Of a DNA stretch of 64,000 nt, positions 30,827 through 41,200 are shown piece after piece. The notes under the pieces were generated by a model that had not been told where the DNA came from, made no database searches, and worked only from the letters and a program-made list of their open reading frames with translations. Origin of the DNA: Edaphochlamys debaryana (taxonomy: Eukaryota > Chlorophyta > Chlorophyceae > Chlamydomonadales); NCBI GenBank assembly GCA_016858145.1, contig JAEHOE010000182.1:62001-126000 (forward strand). The letters are read 5' to 3'. The first letter of the stretch is position 1. Each line of letters starts with the position of its first letter. The translations under genes were made by a program, and so were the position numbers.

Positions 30827-32191
30827 CTCGCTCTCCTCCTCTGCCTCGTCCCGCCTGCGCTGGTAGCGTTCCACTTGCGCCTCTAACTCCTGGCATAGGC
30901 CCTCGAAGTGGTCGCCCCGCATCGCCTCCATCTCGCCGTCCTTCTCCGCCTGGTGCAGCCAGGTAACCAGCTGCTCCTTGGCCCTCAGTGCCTTCTCGAG
31001 CAGCCGCCGGGCCTGCTTGTAGTCCCGGCGGCGCCCGCGGCCCTGCTCCGCTTCCAGCAGCGAGCTCAGCTGGTCAACCTTGTCCTGCAGGGCAGCTGCT
31101 TGGGCCTTGTGGCCGTCAGCCTCCACCGCCTTGGCCGTCACGATGGCCTCGGCATTGACGGCTGCCATCTCACTGGTGAGGGCCCTCGCCTGCAGGCCAT
31201 CGCACTGTGCCTGCAGCCTTTCCTGCTGCACCACCGCCGCCTCGCGCTCCTCCGTCGCAGCCTGCAGCTGCGCCGTCAGCCCATTGAGCTGGTCTTGGAG
31301 CTCGGCGACCTGACCCTCGGCCGTCTGCCGCCCGCCTTCTGCCGCCTGCAGCCGGGTCTCGAGCCCCGCAGCCTTCTCTCGGGCGCGCGCCTCCCGCTCT
31401 TGCGCCGCCAGGCACAGACCCCGGGCGTGCGCACAGGCCGCCTTGGCCTCGTTGGCCTCGCCCGGTTGCGCGGTCACTTGAGCCTGCAGCCGCGTGATCT
31501 CCTGGCCGGCCGCCGTCTCCTGCAGCTGTGCCCGGAGCGACTCAATGGTGCGCCCCCGGGCCTCGCTCAGGGTGGTGACCCGCTCCAGGTTGGCCCGCAC
31601 GCCGCTCAGCTCTGCCCGAGTGGCTTGGTGGGCCGCCACCTCGGTCTCGAGTGCAGCCTCGTTGTGATCCCGCTGCTCAGTCACCTCCTCCAGCTCCTCC
31701 GCCGTTCCCTCTTGGACCTGCCGCACATACGCCAGCTCCTCCCTGTAGGCCTCCACCTCCTCCTGCGCGTCCTCAGCGCGTAAGCGGGCGCCCCTCAGCT
31801 CGTCCTTCCGCCGTTGCACCCTCCTTTTGCCCTGCCGCTCGCTTTCCGCGGCCGTCCGTTCGGCCGCGGCAGCACGCGCCTCCTCCGCCGCCGCCTTCCG
31901 CTCAGCGGCAGCGGCCCGCTCCTCCTCGGCCGCCATCCTCTGCTCCGCATCGGCAGCCCGCGCTTCGGCTGCGGCCGTGCGCTGCCAGTTCAGGTCGGCC
32001 GCGTGCGCCTCCACCGCCGCCGTTGCCCGAGCTTGCGCCAGCTGCTCTGTCAACGCCGCCACCTGCTGCTCGGCAGCGTCAGCGCGCTGCACAGCGGCTT
32101 CGGCGCGCTGGCCTTCCTCCGCCTCGCGCTCTTCGGCGTCCAATGCTGTGGCCAGCCTACGTGCTGACCACAACCTTGGGCTTCCGGCCAA
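30338..32191 (-). CDS. Coiled-coil protein with a minisatellite-encoded tail
   Basis: A 617-codon minus ORF. Residues 1-455 or so (30825-32191) are almost all Glu/Ala/Gln/Arg/Leu in heptad patterns, such as AEQQVAALTEQLAQARATA and AAEGGRQTAEGQVAELQDQL, predicting a long continuous coiled coil with no signal peptide or membrane segment. The remaining 160 residues come from the minisatellite and cycle through three unrelated Arg/Cys/Gly-rich peptides, so they are probably not a conserved domain. Position between two retrotransposons makes a transposon origin possible. I do not recognise a family. Confidence 0.6.
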   Translation of the reverse strand: MAGSPRLWSARRLATALDAEEREAEEGQRAEAAVQRADAAEQQVAALTEQLAQARATAAVEAHAADLNWQRTAAAEARAADAEQRMAAEEERAAAAERKAAAEEARAAAAERTAAESERQGKRRVQRRKDELRGARLRAEDAQEEVEAYREELAYVRQVQEGTAEELEEVTEQRDHNEAALETEVAAHQATRAELSGVRANLERVTTLSEARGRTIESLRAQLQETAAGQEITRLQAQVTAQPGEANEAKAACAHARGLCLAAQEREARAREKAAGLETRLQAAEGGRQTAEGQVAELQDQLNGLTAQLQAATEEREAAVVQQERLQAQCDGLQARALTSEMAAVNAEAIVTAKAVEADGHKAQAAALQDKVDQLSSLLEAEQGRGRRRDYKQARRLLEKALRAKEQLVTWLHQAEKDGEMEAMRGDHFEGLCQELEAQVERYQRRRDEAEEESELRTSGLGATPCRRCTCKPRTERGAGDIRWARAWGRRPVGAAPASQGRSTARAACAGLGLGGGALSALHLQAKDGARRGRHALGSGLGAAPCRRCTCKPKEGARRGRHALSSGLGAAPCRRCTCKPRTEHGAGDMRWARAWGRRPVGAAPASRRKEHGAGGMR

Positions 32192-32703
32192 GCCCTGCTA
32201 CAGTCTATTTCAGCTTAGCGGTCTTCCCAAAGGGGTCGGGCTTGCGCTTCAGAGGGTCTGGTTGTAAGTGAAGTTATGTGCCAGACCGCCCTGACCTTCG
32301 CCGTGATATGGGAGTCGGCTTCGACGCGTGCCGTACCCCAACCGCATGCAGCATTATAGCCCTTCTCTCTCCCGAGACCCAGCCTTCAGGCGCTTTGCTG
32401 CATTCGCAGCAGCGTCTTTCGCTGGAGCCCTGGGCGACTGGGGATCGACCGCAGTTTGGCGGCGTTCGTGTCCCGACAGCGGTAGCTGTTGCTCGACTGC
32501 TGTCGACACCCGCCAAACTTCACAGCGGAAGTAATCCACCCACTACACGACTACGTTACGTCTGTTGGCCGTGAAGTCAGCGCTCGGCCAGTCCTGCGTT
32601 GCAGGCCGCGCAACTGCCCCCCTGTAGCCAATTTGAAATTCGTTGTGTCCTCCCCCTCGTGCCCTTTCGCCAACGCGCCCCCCAACACCTGTAGGGGTTG
32701 GGC
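32192..32703. other. Spacer, no gene recognised
   Basis: Lies where the 3' UTR and 3' LTR of Gypsy-2 should be, but I find no match to its presumed 5' LTR (42774-43110). No coding bias. Confidence 0.5.
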
Positions 32704-33246
32704 TTAGCGACCGCCCTTGCGGGGCAGCGGGGCTGGCGGCCCGGCTTCCTCCTCCGGATCACTACTTCCGCCCGCCGTCAAGTCCACCACTTCGTGGCGG
32801 GCAAGCTCCTTGCGCCCTCGACCCGGGGGTGAGCTCGGGCTCGCCCTCTTCTTGGCGGCCGATTTCGGGCCTATCAGGCCCGACCGGGCACCTCCGGGCC
32901 AGGGCCCAGAGTTGGCGGCGCTGGCCTCCCGCTTCGGGGGGCCTGTTGCGCTCGCGCGCCCGCCTCCTCGCACTTTCGCCTTCAGGGCCCTGGGGCCCCC
33001 AGCGCCTTCCTCTTCAGGAGGAGGGGAAGGCGGGCGCGCCGTGGCCAGGTGGCTGCGGGCAACCTCGGCTGGTAGCAGCAAGCGCTGTCGCCCGATGGCG
33101 AAGAGGTTACCGCCCCCATCCGCGACCACCGCGTGTGAACCCCTGGGCGCTCGCCAGAACTTGAAAGCATAGGGTCCCTCTCTTGCTTCCTTGCCCAGCT
33201 TCTTCTTTCGTGGGCACTGCATGTACACCGGAGTGTCTTCTGGCAC
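32704..33246 (-). pseudogene. Gypsy-2 integrase C-terminal extension, frame-shifted
   Basis: The minus frame reading ELDDLPDVPEDTPVYMQCPR continues from the integrase after a one-base shift near 33275. GPYAFKFWRAPRG followed by HAVVADGGGNLFAIGRQRL resembles the small beta-barrel/GPY-F module at the end of Gypsy integrases. A basic, Pro/Ser-rich tail with KSAAKKRASPSSPPGRGRK follows, ending at 32704. Confidence 0.65.
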
Positions 33247-33259
33247 ATCAGGCAGGTCG

Positions 33260-35065
33260 TCAAGTTCTCCAGGCGCTACCTCCCTCAGGGAAACCGCCTA
33301 CCACTTTGGCACCTGCCTCCTGCTGGGGTTTGGGCGAAGCCCGACGGTGTCGGGGAGGCTTAGCCCGCACCTCCAAAGGCAGCCATCCATCCTCCTCGCC
33401 CGGCCCTTCCATGGGGTTTTGCGGGGCAGCCGGTGGTGGTACCTCACTGGGGCCTGCCCCGTCTGACCCCGTCGCCCCGCCAACCTTCGACCCTGTCTCC
33501 GGCCGACCAGCGGCCGGGGCCACATCCTTGCCTCCTACTCGCCGAGGCTTCGACTTAAGGTGCCGGTTTGCATAGTCCCGGCACTGTTTGGCCTGGGCCT
33601 TTTCAATGTTGGCATCCACCTTGTCTGCAATCCGGTCGAGGCGCTGTTTCCGCCCTTGCAGGGCCTCCACGTGCCCCGGCTCCATGGGTATGTCAATCTC
33701 CTCGGGCTCAATGCCCAGGGCCTCGCCTGTGGGGGCGGCTAAAGGCTCGCCCACCATAGGCATCTCCCTGCCATACACAGCCAGGGCAGGCGACACTCGA
33801 GTTGAGTAGTGCCGCGCGGCCCTGTAGCTGTAGGCAATCCGGTAGATTTGCATATCCCAGTTGGATGCCTCCCGATTCACACACTTGCGCAGGGCATCCA
33901 CAAAGGTGCCCACCATGCGCTCGGTCAGGCCGTTGCTTTGGGGTGAGCGTGAGGCGGTGTGCACGAGCCGCACGCCCCACTGCCTCAGTCCCGCGGCGAA
34001 AGCTCCTTGCCATTCGCCGCCTTGGTCCGTCACGCATTCTTGCGGAGGGCCCATGCGGCTCAACCAGTGCACTAAGAGCGCACGGAAACAGGTGGAGGGC
34101 AGCTTGTCGGGAATGACTGCCACTTCGACCCATTTCGACCAAGCATCTACCATGACCATGGCATAGCGGCCATAGCGTGTGGTAGGGTAAGGCCCGCACA
34201 GGTCCACTTGCAGCCGTACCCCAAAGGGCACGCGGGGCAGGGGCTGGAGGGCCATGCGCCGCATCAGCACATGCTTGGTTTTATGGCACTCTGCACATTT
34301 CCGTACATAATCTTTCACCTGCGGCCGCAGTCGCTCCCACCAGTAGCTCTTTGCGATCAGGTTGTATGTCGTGTCCTGACCTGCATGAGCTAGCCCGTGA
34401 ATGCGCTTGACTATACCCTCCCGCTCGTCTGGCGGGGGCACTATGCGCGGCTCCCCCCCATGCGGGGAGAGTTTGAGCAGCTTGCCATCCTTCCAGGCGT
34501 ATCGGCTGGCCCGCCTCTTGATGCGGTTCAGCTCTCGGGCTAGGCACTTTGCGTCCTGGATCTCAAAGTAGTACGGCGCAACCCTTAACTCGTGGGTCTG
34601 CACGTACAGCAGTACGGCCTTATCTTCCCAGATCGGGATCTCCCTGTGCCCGCCATCGCTTCGGTCATCACGCTCCTCCAGCTCCTCGGCTTCCGAGTCG
34701 CTGAATTCGCGCAACTCTTGTGACGCGTTGGGGGACGGGGTGCGGGTCCGGTCCTCGGTTCCCTCTTCCTCCGTTTTCCGCGGCGGGTCTCGCTTGGCCC
34801 GGGTGGCATCAGACGGGGGGGAGGCAGGAGGCCTTCCTTCAGCACCCCCGGCGTCCGCCCCTTCCGCGGACAGCTTGGCCTCCCGGTCCTTAATCCTTGC
34901 GGCTATATCTGCATACGCCCCGGCTGCAAAGTCGGGGTTGTGGCACGGACAGACCCAAGGACCCTTGGGCACGCTGCGCAGGGGCGGCCGGAGGCACGAA
35001 GTGTGCCAGCCTAGGTCACACCATTCGCACAGCAGCATAGTGCGTGCGGGCATGGGCTGCCACAC
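33260..35065 (-). CDS. Gypsy-2 integrase with N-terminal PHD finger
   Basis: A 601-codon ORF. It opens inside a PHD finger: LLCEWCDLGWHTSCLRPPL ... WVCPCHNPD, while the first cysteines (TCEVCGSPC) are encoded just upstream in another frame (about 35050-35075), a one-base break. Then an acidic linker, the HHCC zinc domain (IHGLAHAGQ ... CAECHKTK, about 34270-34420) and the DDE core (LQVDLCGPY, VTDQGGEW, NGLTERMV, about 33880-34210). The C-terminal region runs out of frame at about 33275. A PHD finger suggests targeting to histone-marked chromatin, as chromodomains do in other Gypsy integrases (inference). Confidence 0.85.
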   Translation of the reverse strand: MWQPMPARTMLLCEWCDLGWHTSCLRPPLRSVPKGPWVCPCHNPDFAAGAYADIAARIKDREAKLSAEGADAGGAEGRPPASPPSDATRAKRDPPRKTEEEGTEDRTRTPSPNASQELREFSDSEAEELEERDDRSDGGHREIPIWEDKAVLLYVQTHELRVAPYYFEIQDAKCLARELNRIKRRASRYAWKDGKLLKLSPHGGEPRIVPPPDEREGIVKRIHGLAHAGQDTTYNLIAKSYWWERLRPQVKDYVRKCAECHKTKHVLMRRMALQPLPRVPFGVRLQVDLCGPYPTTRYGRYAMVMVDAWSKWVEVAVIPDKLPSTCFRALLVHWLSRMGPPQECVTDQGGEWQGAFAAGLRQWGVRLVHTASRSPQSNGLTERMVGTFVDALRKCVNREASNWDMQIYRIAYSYRAARHYSTRVSPALAVYGREMPMVGEPLAAPTGEALGIEPEEIDIPMEPGHVEALQGRKQRLDRIADKVDANIEKAQAKQCRDYANRHLKSKPRRVGGKDVAPAAGRPETGSKVGGATGSDGAGPSEVPPPAAPQNPMEGPGEEDGWLPLEVRAKPPRHRRASPKPQQEAGAKVVGGFPEGGSAWRT

Positions 35066-35272
35066 ACCTCACAGGTGGTGTCCGGATCCGGGTCCTCTTC
35101 CTCTACTACTTGCCTTGCACCCTCAGTATCCGTGAAGTCGGAGAAAAGGCTATTGAAGCGCCTTTCCCGCCTTGGATACCGGAGTTCACCTGAGTTGAGG
35201 GACCCGCCCCTTCCGAGTCCCCAGGTGCGTCTGCTGCCCCATGGAGGGGCGCGGGGCCCCCACCCCCAGTCT

Positions 35273-38200
35273 TTAGGAGACCGGTTGTGGGACTCGGCTG
35301 TCGCTCGGCGCCCACCCCCAGCAACACCTCCTCTTCCGCCTCTTCCTCCACAACGGGCATGGATGGCTCTGTCGCTCTTGGGGTCTCGCGGCCTCGTTTA
35401 GGTGGGCTCTGCTGCCCCCCGTGTGCCCCCACTTGACTCGCCCCAGGGCCGAGGGAGGGGTCGCAGCCGTGGCGGTCTTCTGAGCGGTCGGTGGGGTGCG
35501 GTCGTCAACCGTCGATTCCCACATGCCGTCGCTCATGTAAACCTCCGCCACTTGCGGTTCCGCACCCCACAGCTCGTGCCCTCGCCGCATCATTGCGAAG
35601 GGGCTCACGTCGGCCGCCAGTGCGGCCGGAAACGTGATGGCCCCCTCTTCCAACCCGCTCGCACGCTCCTCGCCCCCCCCCTCATCCTCCTCTCCGGGAG
35701 CGGGGGGAAGGCGGCTCAGCCCGTCAGCATTACTATGCTTGTGGCCGGGCGTGTGCACAACTGTGAAGTTGTACGGCATCAGTTTAAACGCCATCCGTGC
35801 CAACCGCCCGGTCAGGTCTGACGCGCCGGCGGAGCGAATGTAGCGTACCGCCATTGAGTCGGTCAGCAGGTAGAAGTGCGTGCCGTACAGGTACGGCCTA
35901 AAGTACCGCACCCCGTACACGGCTGCCATGACCTCGCCCAGCGCGCTCGACACCGACCCTTCGGAGGGCGTGAGCCGCTTGCTGGCGTACTGGATCACAT
36001 AGAAATTGCCCTGATCGTCCTTCTGCTGCAGGATGGCCGACAGGGCTAGGGAGCTGAAATCCGTGGCTAACCAGAAATCTCGAGAGAAATCTGGCGCTCG
36101 CACCACCGGGTACGAGGTCAGGGCGTGGCGCAGCGTGAGGTAGGCTCCTTCCTCCGCCGACCCCCACCGCCACGGTGCGTCTTTCCTTAGCAGCGCAAAG
36201 AGTGGTGCTGCCTTTTCGCTCATCCTCTCGATCATGCATCGATAGAAGGTCACCATTCCCAGAAATGCCCGCACTTGCCTCAGCGTGCGGGGCGCGGGAA
36301 AAGCCTCGATGGCCGCGACGTTCCGCGGGTTTGGGCCGATGGTGCCTTTCTCTCCGTCCAGCATATGTCCCAGGAAGACGAGCTTTCGCCTACCCAGGAC
36401 GCATTTCGTCGCGCTGCAGCGCATGCCCGACAGGCGCAGCAATTGCAGCAGCATGCGACAGTGCCGGAGGTGACTCTCGAAATCAGGGGACACGACTTGG
36501 ATGTCATCCATGTACACCACAGCACAGCGGTCCCTCTCGGGGTCATAGTCGCTGGGTAGTTGGTTGACATGTGAATGCGCATGTGTTTTGTGTGGTACCC
36601 CTCCAAGTAGAATGGGAGCTAGCACACGTCGCATCAGCGCAGCGAATATGGGCGGGCTCAGGGCCAAGCCCATAGGCATGCGCTTGAAGCGGAAACATGC
36701 GTTCATCGTGTGGAATGCGGTCTTGTCGCGCGAGGCCTCATCGAGGATAGGGATCGCGTAGAACCCTGACCGCAAGTCCCATGAACTCATAATAGACTGC
36801 CTCCCCACAGGCGGAGTTACGCTGTCGAGAATGTCCCGGAGACATCCGATGGGGTAGCGCACAGGCTTGCAGACTCCGTTGAGTCGTCGCAGGTCGATTA
36901 ATAGCCTGCTTTTGCCGCTTGCGTTACGTACAACCAGTATCGGGGAGCTCCAGGGGCTGTTTGCAGGTTCGATGATTCCATCAGCAAACATCTGGGCTAT
37001 CTCCCGATCTGCTACTTCCCGCTCTGCATGCCCCAACCTGTAGGATGGCACAAATATGGGAGGGTGGTCCCCAGTGTCGATAGTGAGCGCCACCCAATTT
37101 GTGCGACCCAGCTCCCGGTTATCACGCGCGAACATGTCGTGCCGCTCCACAATCACGTCTACGAGCTTACGACGCTGTTCCGCCGGTAACTCGGGGTTAA
37201 CACAGGCTGTCAACATATCCCTCTTTTCAGCATCGGGTTCGGCATTTTCGCGGAGGACGAAAGTCCTGCGCTCGAACTCTGCCGCAAGAGCAAGGTGTTG
37301 TCCAGGAGACAGGTCGCGGACAGCCTCATAAGGTGGCCGCTCGATAGGCCGACCTACGGGCATGTCCTCCGCGTCCCTACACGCCTCCTCATACACCGCG
37401 CCCCCCGCCTGCCTCCACGCTTCTGTGCCATCCCAGGCGGCATCCAGCCAGGGTTGCGCATTGCTGAGTGCAGCCTGCGGTGGGGCTACAGACCTTGCAG
37501 CGCCTCCTTCAGCACCCGACCGCTCCCCCTCGTCGGTTGCCTTCAAAGCCTTGCTGGGCCAACCCCACTCTTCCGCCGCTAAGGCGTATTCAGTCAGGAA
37601 GCAGTCTGCCCTTCCGAGCGCAGACTCAAGCGCGGCCGCGGCACAAGTCTGCCCTTCGGTCTCCACCAGTGTGGGCACTGCTTCCTGCCAGCCGTCAGGA
37701 TCCCTGGCGGGGGACCTTGCGGTCTTAGCAGCCTCCCCCGTCGGCCCTTCCTTCCGTGCGGGACTTGGTGCCGCCTCGGGGGTGTCGCTTGGGCCTGTCA
37801 CGGGGTCTTTTCCCGCGCCAGTTGCGAGTCCGGGTGTCGGTCTCTTCCGCCTTCCTGACTGTTTGCCCCGCTGTTGGTCGGCGGCCAGGATACGTTCGTC
37901 CTCCTCCGACCACCACGCAGGGTCCACCTCGGGGTCCCAAGGCTCATAGCGGCCGCCCCAATCACTAGGGTCGGCCGGGGTACGGGCGGACAGCGGAGAT
38001 CCCCCATCAACCTCGCTGCCCTCCTGAGTCAGGAGGGGGCTCAAGGTTTCCATGGGTTCACCGTTGGCCCCCCATCCTTCGCTCCAGGGTACGCCGGACA
38101 GGTCCACACTTTCCCACACCGTCAACTCTTCCTCCTCCGGCGGAGCGTCCGCCATGCATACTAGGGGTGTTGCCTCGGAGGTCGATCCTGCAGCAGCCTG

Positions 38201-41200
38201 TAGAGTGGTGGCGCTGGATCCACTTCCTGGGCCGGCACGAGCGGGCTGGGTGCCCGAGGCTCCCCCAGCAGCCACTTCTCCCCTCAGCAGCGGCTGCAGT
38301 CCCGTGAGCAGTTGCCCCCTTCGCCTCCTCATGGCCCTCACTTGTAACTCAGCCGGGAAGTGCTCGAACCGTTCGGCCGTCGCTCCCTCAGGGTTCCATA
38401 CGGCCCCGCAGGAAAGCGCTAGACGGCGCATCAGGTTCGCCGAGTCAGGGCCGCCTTGCTCGGCCTCGGGGGGTAGCAGCCAGTTGGCTATTTCTCTGAA
38501 CTGCGCTTCTGCGGCGGCGTACCACGCTTCCAACCGACGCCTTCCAGCAACGTCCCTGCCCGGGAGGTGACTGGACGGCTCCTCACTCTCTGCCCGCGCC
38601 AGCTCAAGCCACTGCCTGGCGGTTAGCAGAAGGGTGACTAGCTCGCATCGATCTTCCCGGGACCAGCTGCGGTAACCTGCCCACTTGGGAGCAGCGTGAT
38701 ACCACAGGCGGCAGTACTCCACCTCCGGAGTCCATGCCCCCTCGGGTATGTCATCCCAGGGGCCTACGGCCCCGGGAGACTTCCGCAGCTGGGTGGTTTC
38801 CAGCAGGACCAGGGCCTTGGCATGCCTCAAGAGTTGGCGCCGCATGTCTGAAAGCATGTCCTCCCGCCCCTCATCCCACTCCAAGTGCCAATAGCGGCAC
38901 TCAGGCGGGCTGGCGGGGGCCTCTTCCACCCCACAGGTCTCCAGCAGAATGAACCATAGCTCAGTGCCCCTCACCTCGGTGTAGTGAGGGGGTGACAGCC
39001 ATGATCCCACACTGTCGAGATCTGCTTCCCCCAGGTGGTAGGCGTCCCTCAGGCGGTAACGCCCCCTCCAGTCTTCCCCAGGCAAGGGGTAAGGCTCATC
39101 TTCCCGCAGGAGCCTTGCCTCCTCGAAGTGACTCCACGCGGAACGCACAACCAGTGCCACATGCAGGCACTCGTTGGTGTTCCAGTCACGGTGAGGTGCC
39201 CAGAGCGGCACAGACACCATCCAATACATCATCCGCATGTCCCATTCCGCCTCTAGGGACCACACAGCCGGGCTCCCTCCAATCCACGCCTCAATGGTGG
39301 CGGCGCGGATGGGAGGTAGGGTATCGGGCAAATGGATGTCAGATCCGCGCGGCATAGCCCCCGCCTCGTAGGGAGGGGGCGAATGCGGCGAATCGGAGAC
39401 AATATTACCCGAGGGTGTCTCTGCGCATGTCGTTGTTTTGGCGGGTTCCTCCTCCTGCCCCTTTATCACAGGTGCACCCGCGTCCTCTGGCTGCGCTACC
39501 ACATACGTCTCTGCGTCAGACTCATCCGATGCCTGCTCCCATGCTAGAGCAGGTGGGGTCTGGGTGCGCAGGAACGTAATCTTGATGCTACTGCGCTGGT
39601 TCTCGTCATTGGTGTACTCGAGCACCTGACGGTCATAGCAGATGGTGGCCCTGGCAGAGGCCAGCCAGTCGCAGCCCAGCAACAGGCCAAAGCCTAACGA
39701 GTTCGACACGTAGACGTCTATGGGGAGCTTCATGTCCCCCGACGAGGTCAGCAACGAGGGTATCTTGCCCCCTGCTTTAGTCCGGTTTCCATCCGCATTG
39801 AAGAATGCAACCTCCGTATCCTGGATGGCTCCGGTCAGGCGAAGGGCTCGTAACGTGACCCTGGACGCAAGGCTCACGCTGGCACCGCTGTCCACAATGG
39901 CAGGCACGGGGGTCCATTCCCCCTCGGCGTCTGCCACTAGGATATTGCAACGGCACACCTGAAAACGTGGCCCGGGTGCGGGAAGGGTCTGGGTGGCCAG
40001 GGCTGTGGGGAAGGCACAGGCTTGGCCAGCTCGTTCCAGGTCCATGCTCCACGCCTCATCGGGCTGCACCTCAGTGTCAAGCCCCGCCCCCTCGTCATTG
40101 CACTCTTCCACCATTGATACTGCCCGTTCGGCCGGGCCCAAGCCCGAGGGCTTATCCCCTCGAGCATGGACCCTGGCGATGCCGAGCAGCTTACTGCCCA
40201 CCTTAGTCAGCACTGCGGCGGGGTCCACAGTCAGTGCCGTACCTAGAGGGATGGTAAAACGAGTAACCTTAGCCATCACGTCGCTCGCTATTTGTGCCGT
40301 GGCTTCCTGGGCAGCGGCGGACGGGACAGGGTCCGTGCGGTGGGAAGGCTCGCCAGGCGCCCTGGGGCGCCACGGCCTCCTCCCGTCCGGCCCGCCATCC
40401 CTCGGTGCTTCGGTCCGTCCCCCGCGGGGAGCCGAGCCTGAACGCCGCTCAATGTCCCGGCCCATCGCTGGCCTTGCCGGGCTGGGGGTACGCCCCAGGG
40501 GCCCGGAAGGTCCAGGCCTCCTCGTCGGCTCGCCCGGCCAGTCACCCGGCGGGGGCGGAGCCGCAGACCTGGACGGAGGCCACGCGGGAACGGGAGCCGG
40601 CGTCGCAGCCCTGGGCGGTGCCACTGGCTTCGGGCCCGGTGGGGGTCCGCCGGGCATGTCGGAGGGGCGATCTACCTCCATGGGGTCCCGCCGTGGTGGG
40701 CCAGGGGGCCCCATGGGCCCGCGGGGTCCAGCCGTGGCGAAACGCTCCAGAGGTATGGGTACCCGTTTGCGTGGAAGCGACATATCCTCAAACTCCCCTA
40801 CACGCTTTACGTAAATCTCTTCAGGCGGGTAACCGTGTCGTACAGCAGAGTAATCAGGCCGCGGCTGGTAGTTATATACCTCCGCCCCCGTCCCCTGCTG
40901 ACTCCACTGACCCCCCGCATCTACCATGTAGGTGGAGGGGTCCCGGCGCTCAACGTAGTAGATCGGCGGAGGTGCCGGGGGTGCATAGGCCCCGGGCTGC
41001 GGGTAGTGAGCGGCGGCCGGCACTGAGGCCGTGTTGACTTGCCGCTCCCTTCCCTCCTCTAACCGTTTTACGGTAAGGGCCAGGTTTTCAAACCCCTGAC
41101 GCAACCTTTCCATCTCACTATCCGCTTCCTTCGGCCGGGAGGATTGGTTTGATGCCTGGGCCCTGGAGAGGTGCGGCGTGCGCGCCTGCTCCCGTCCCCG

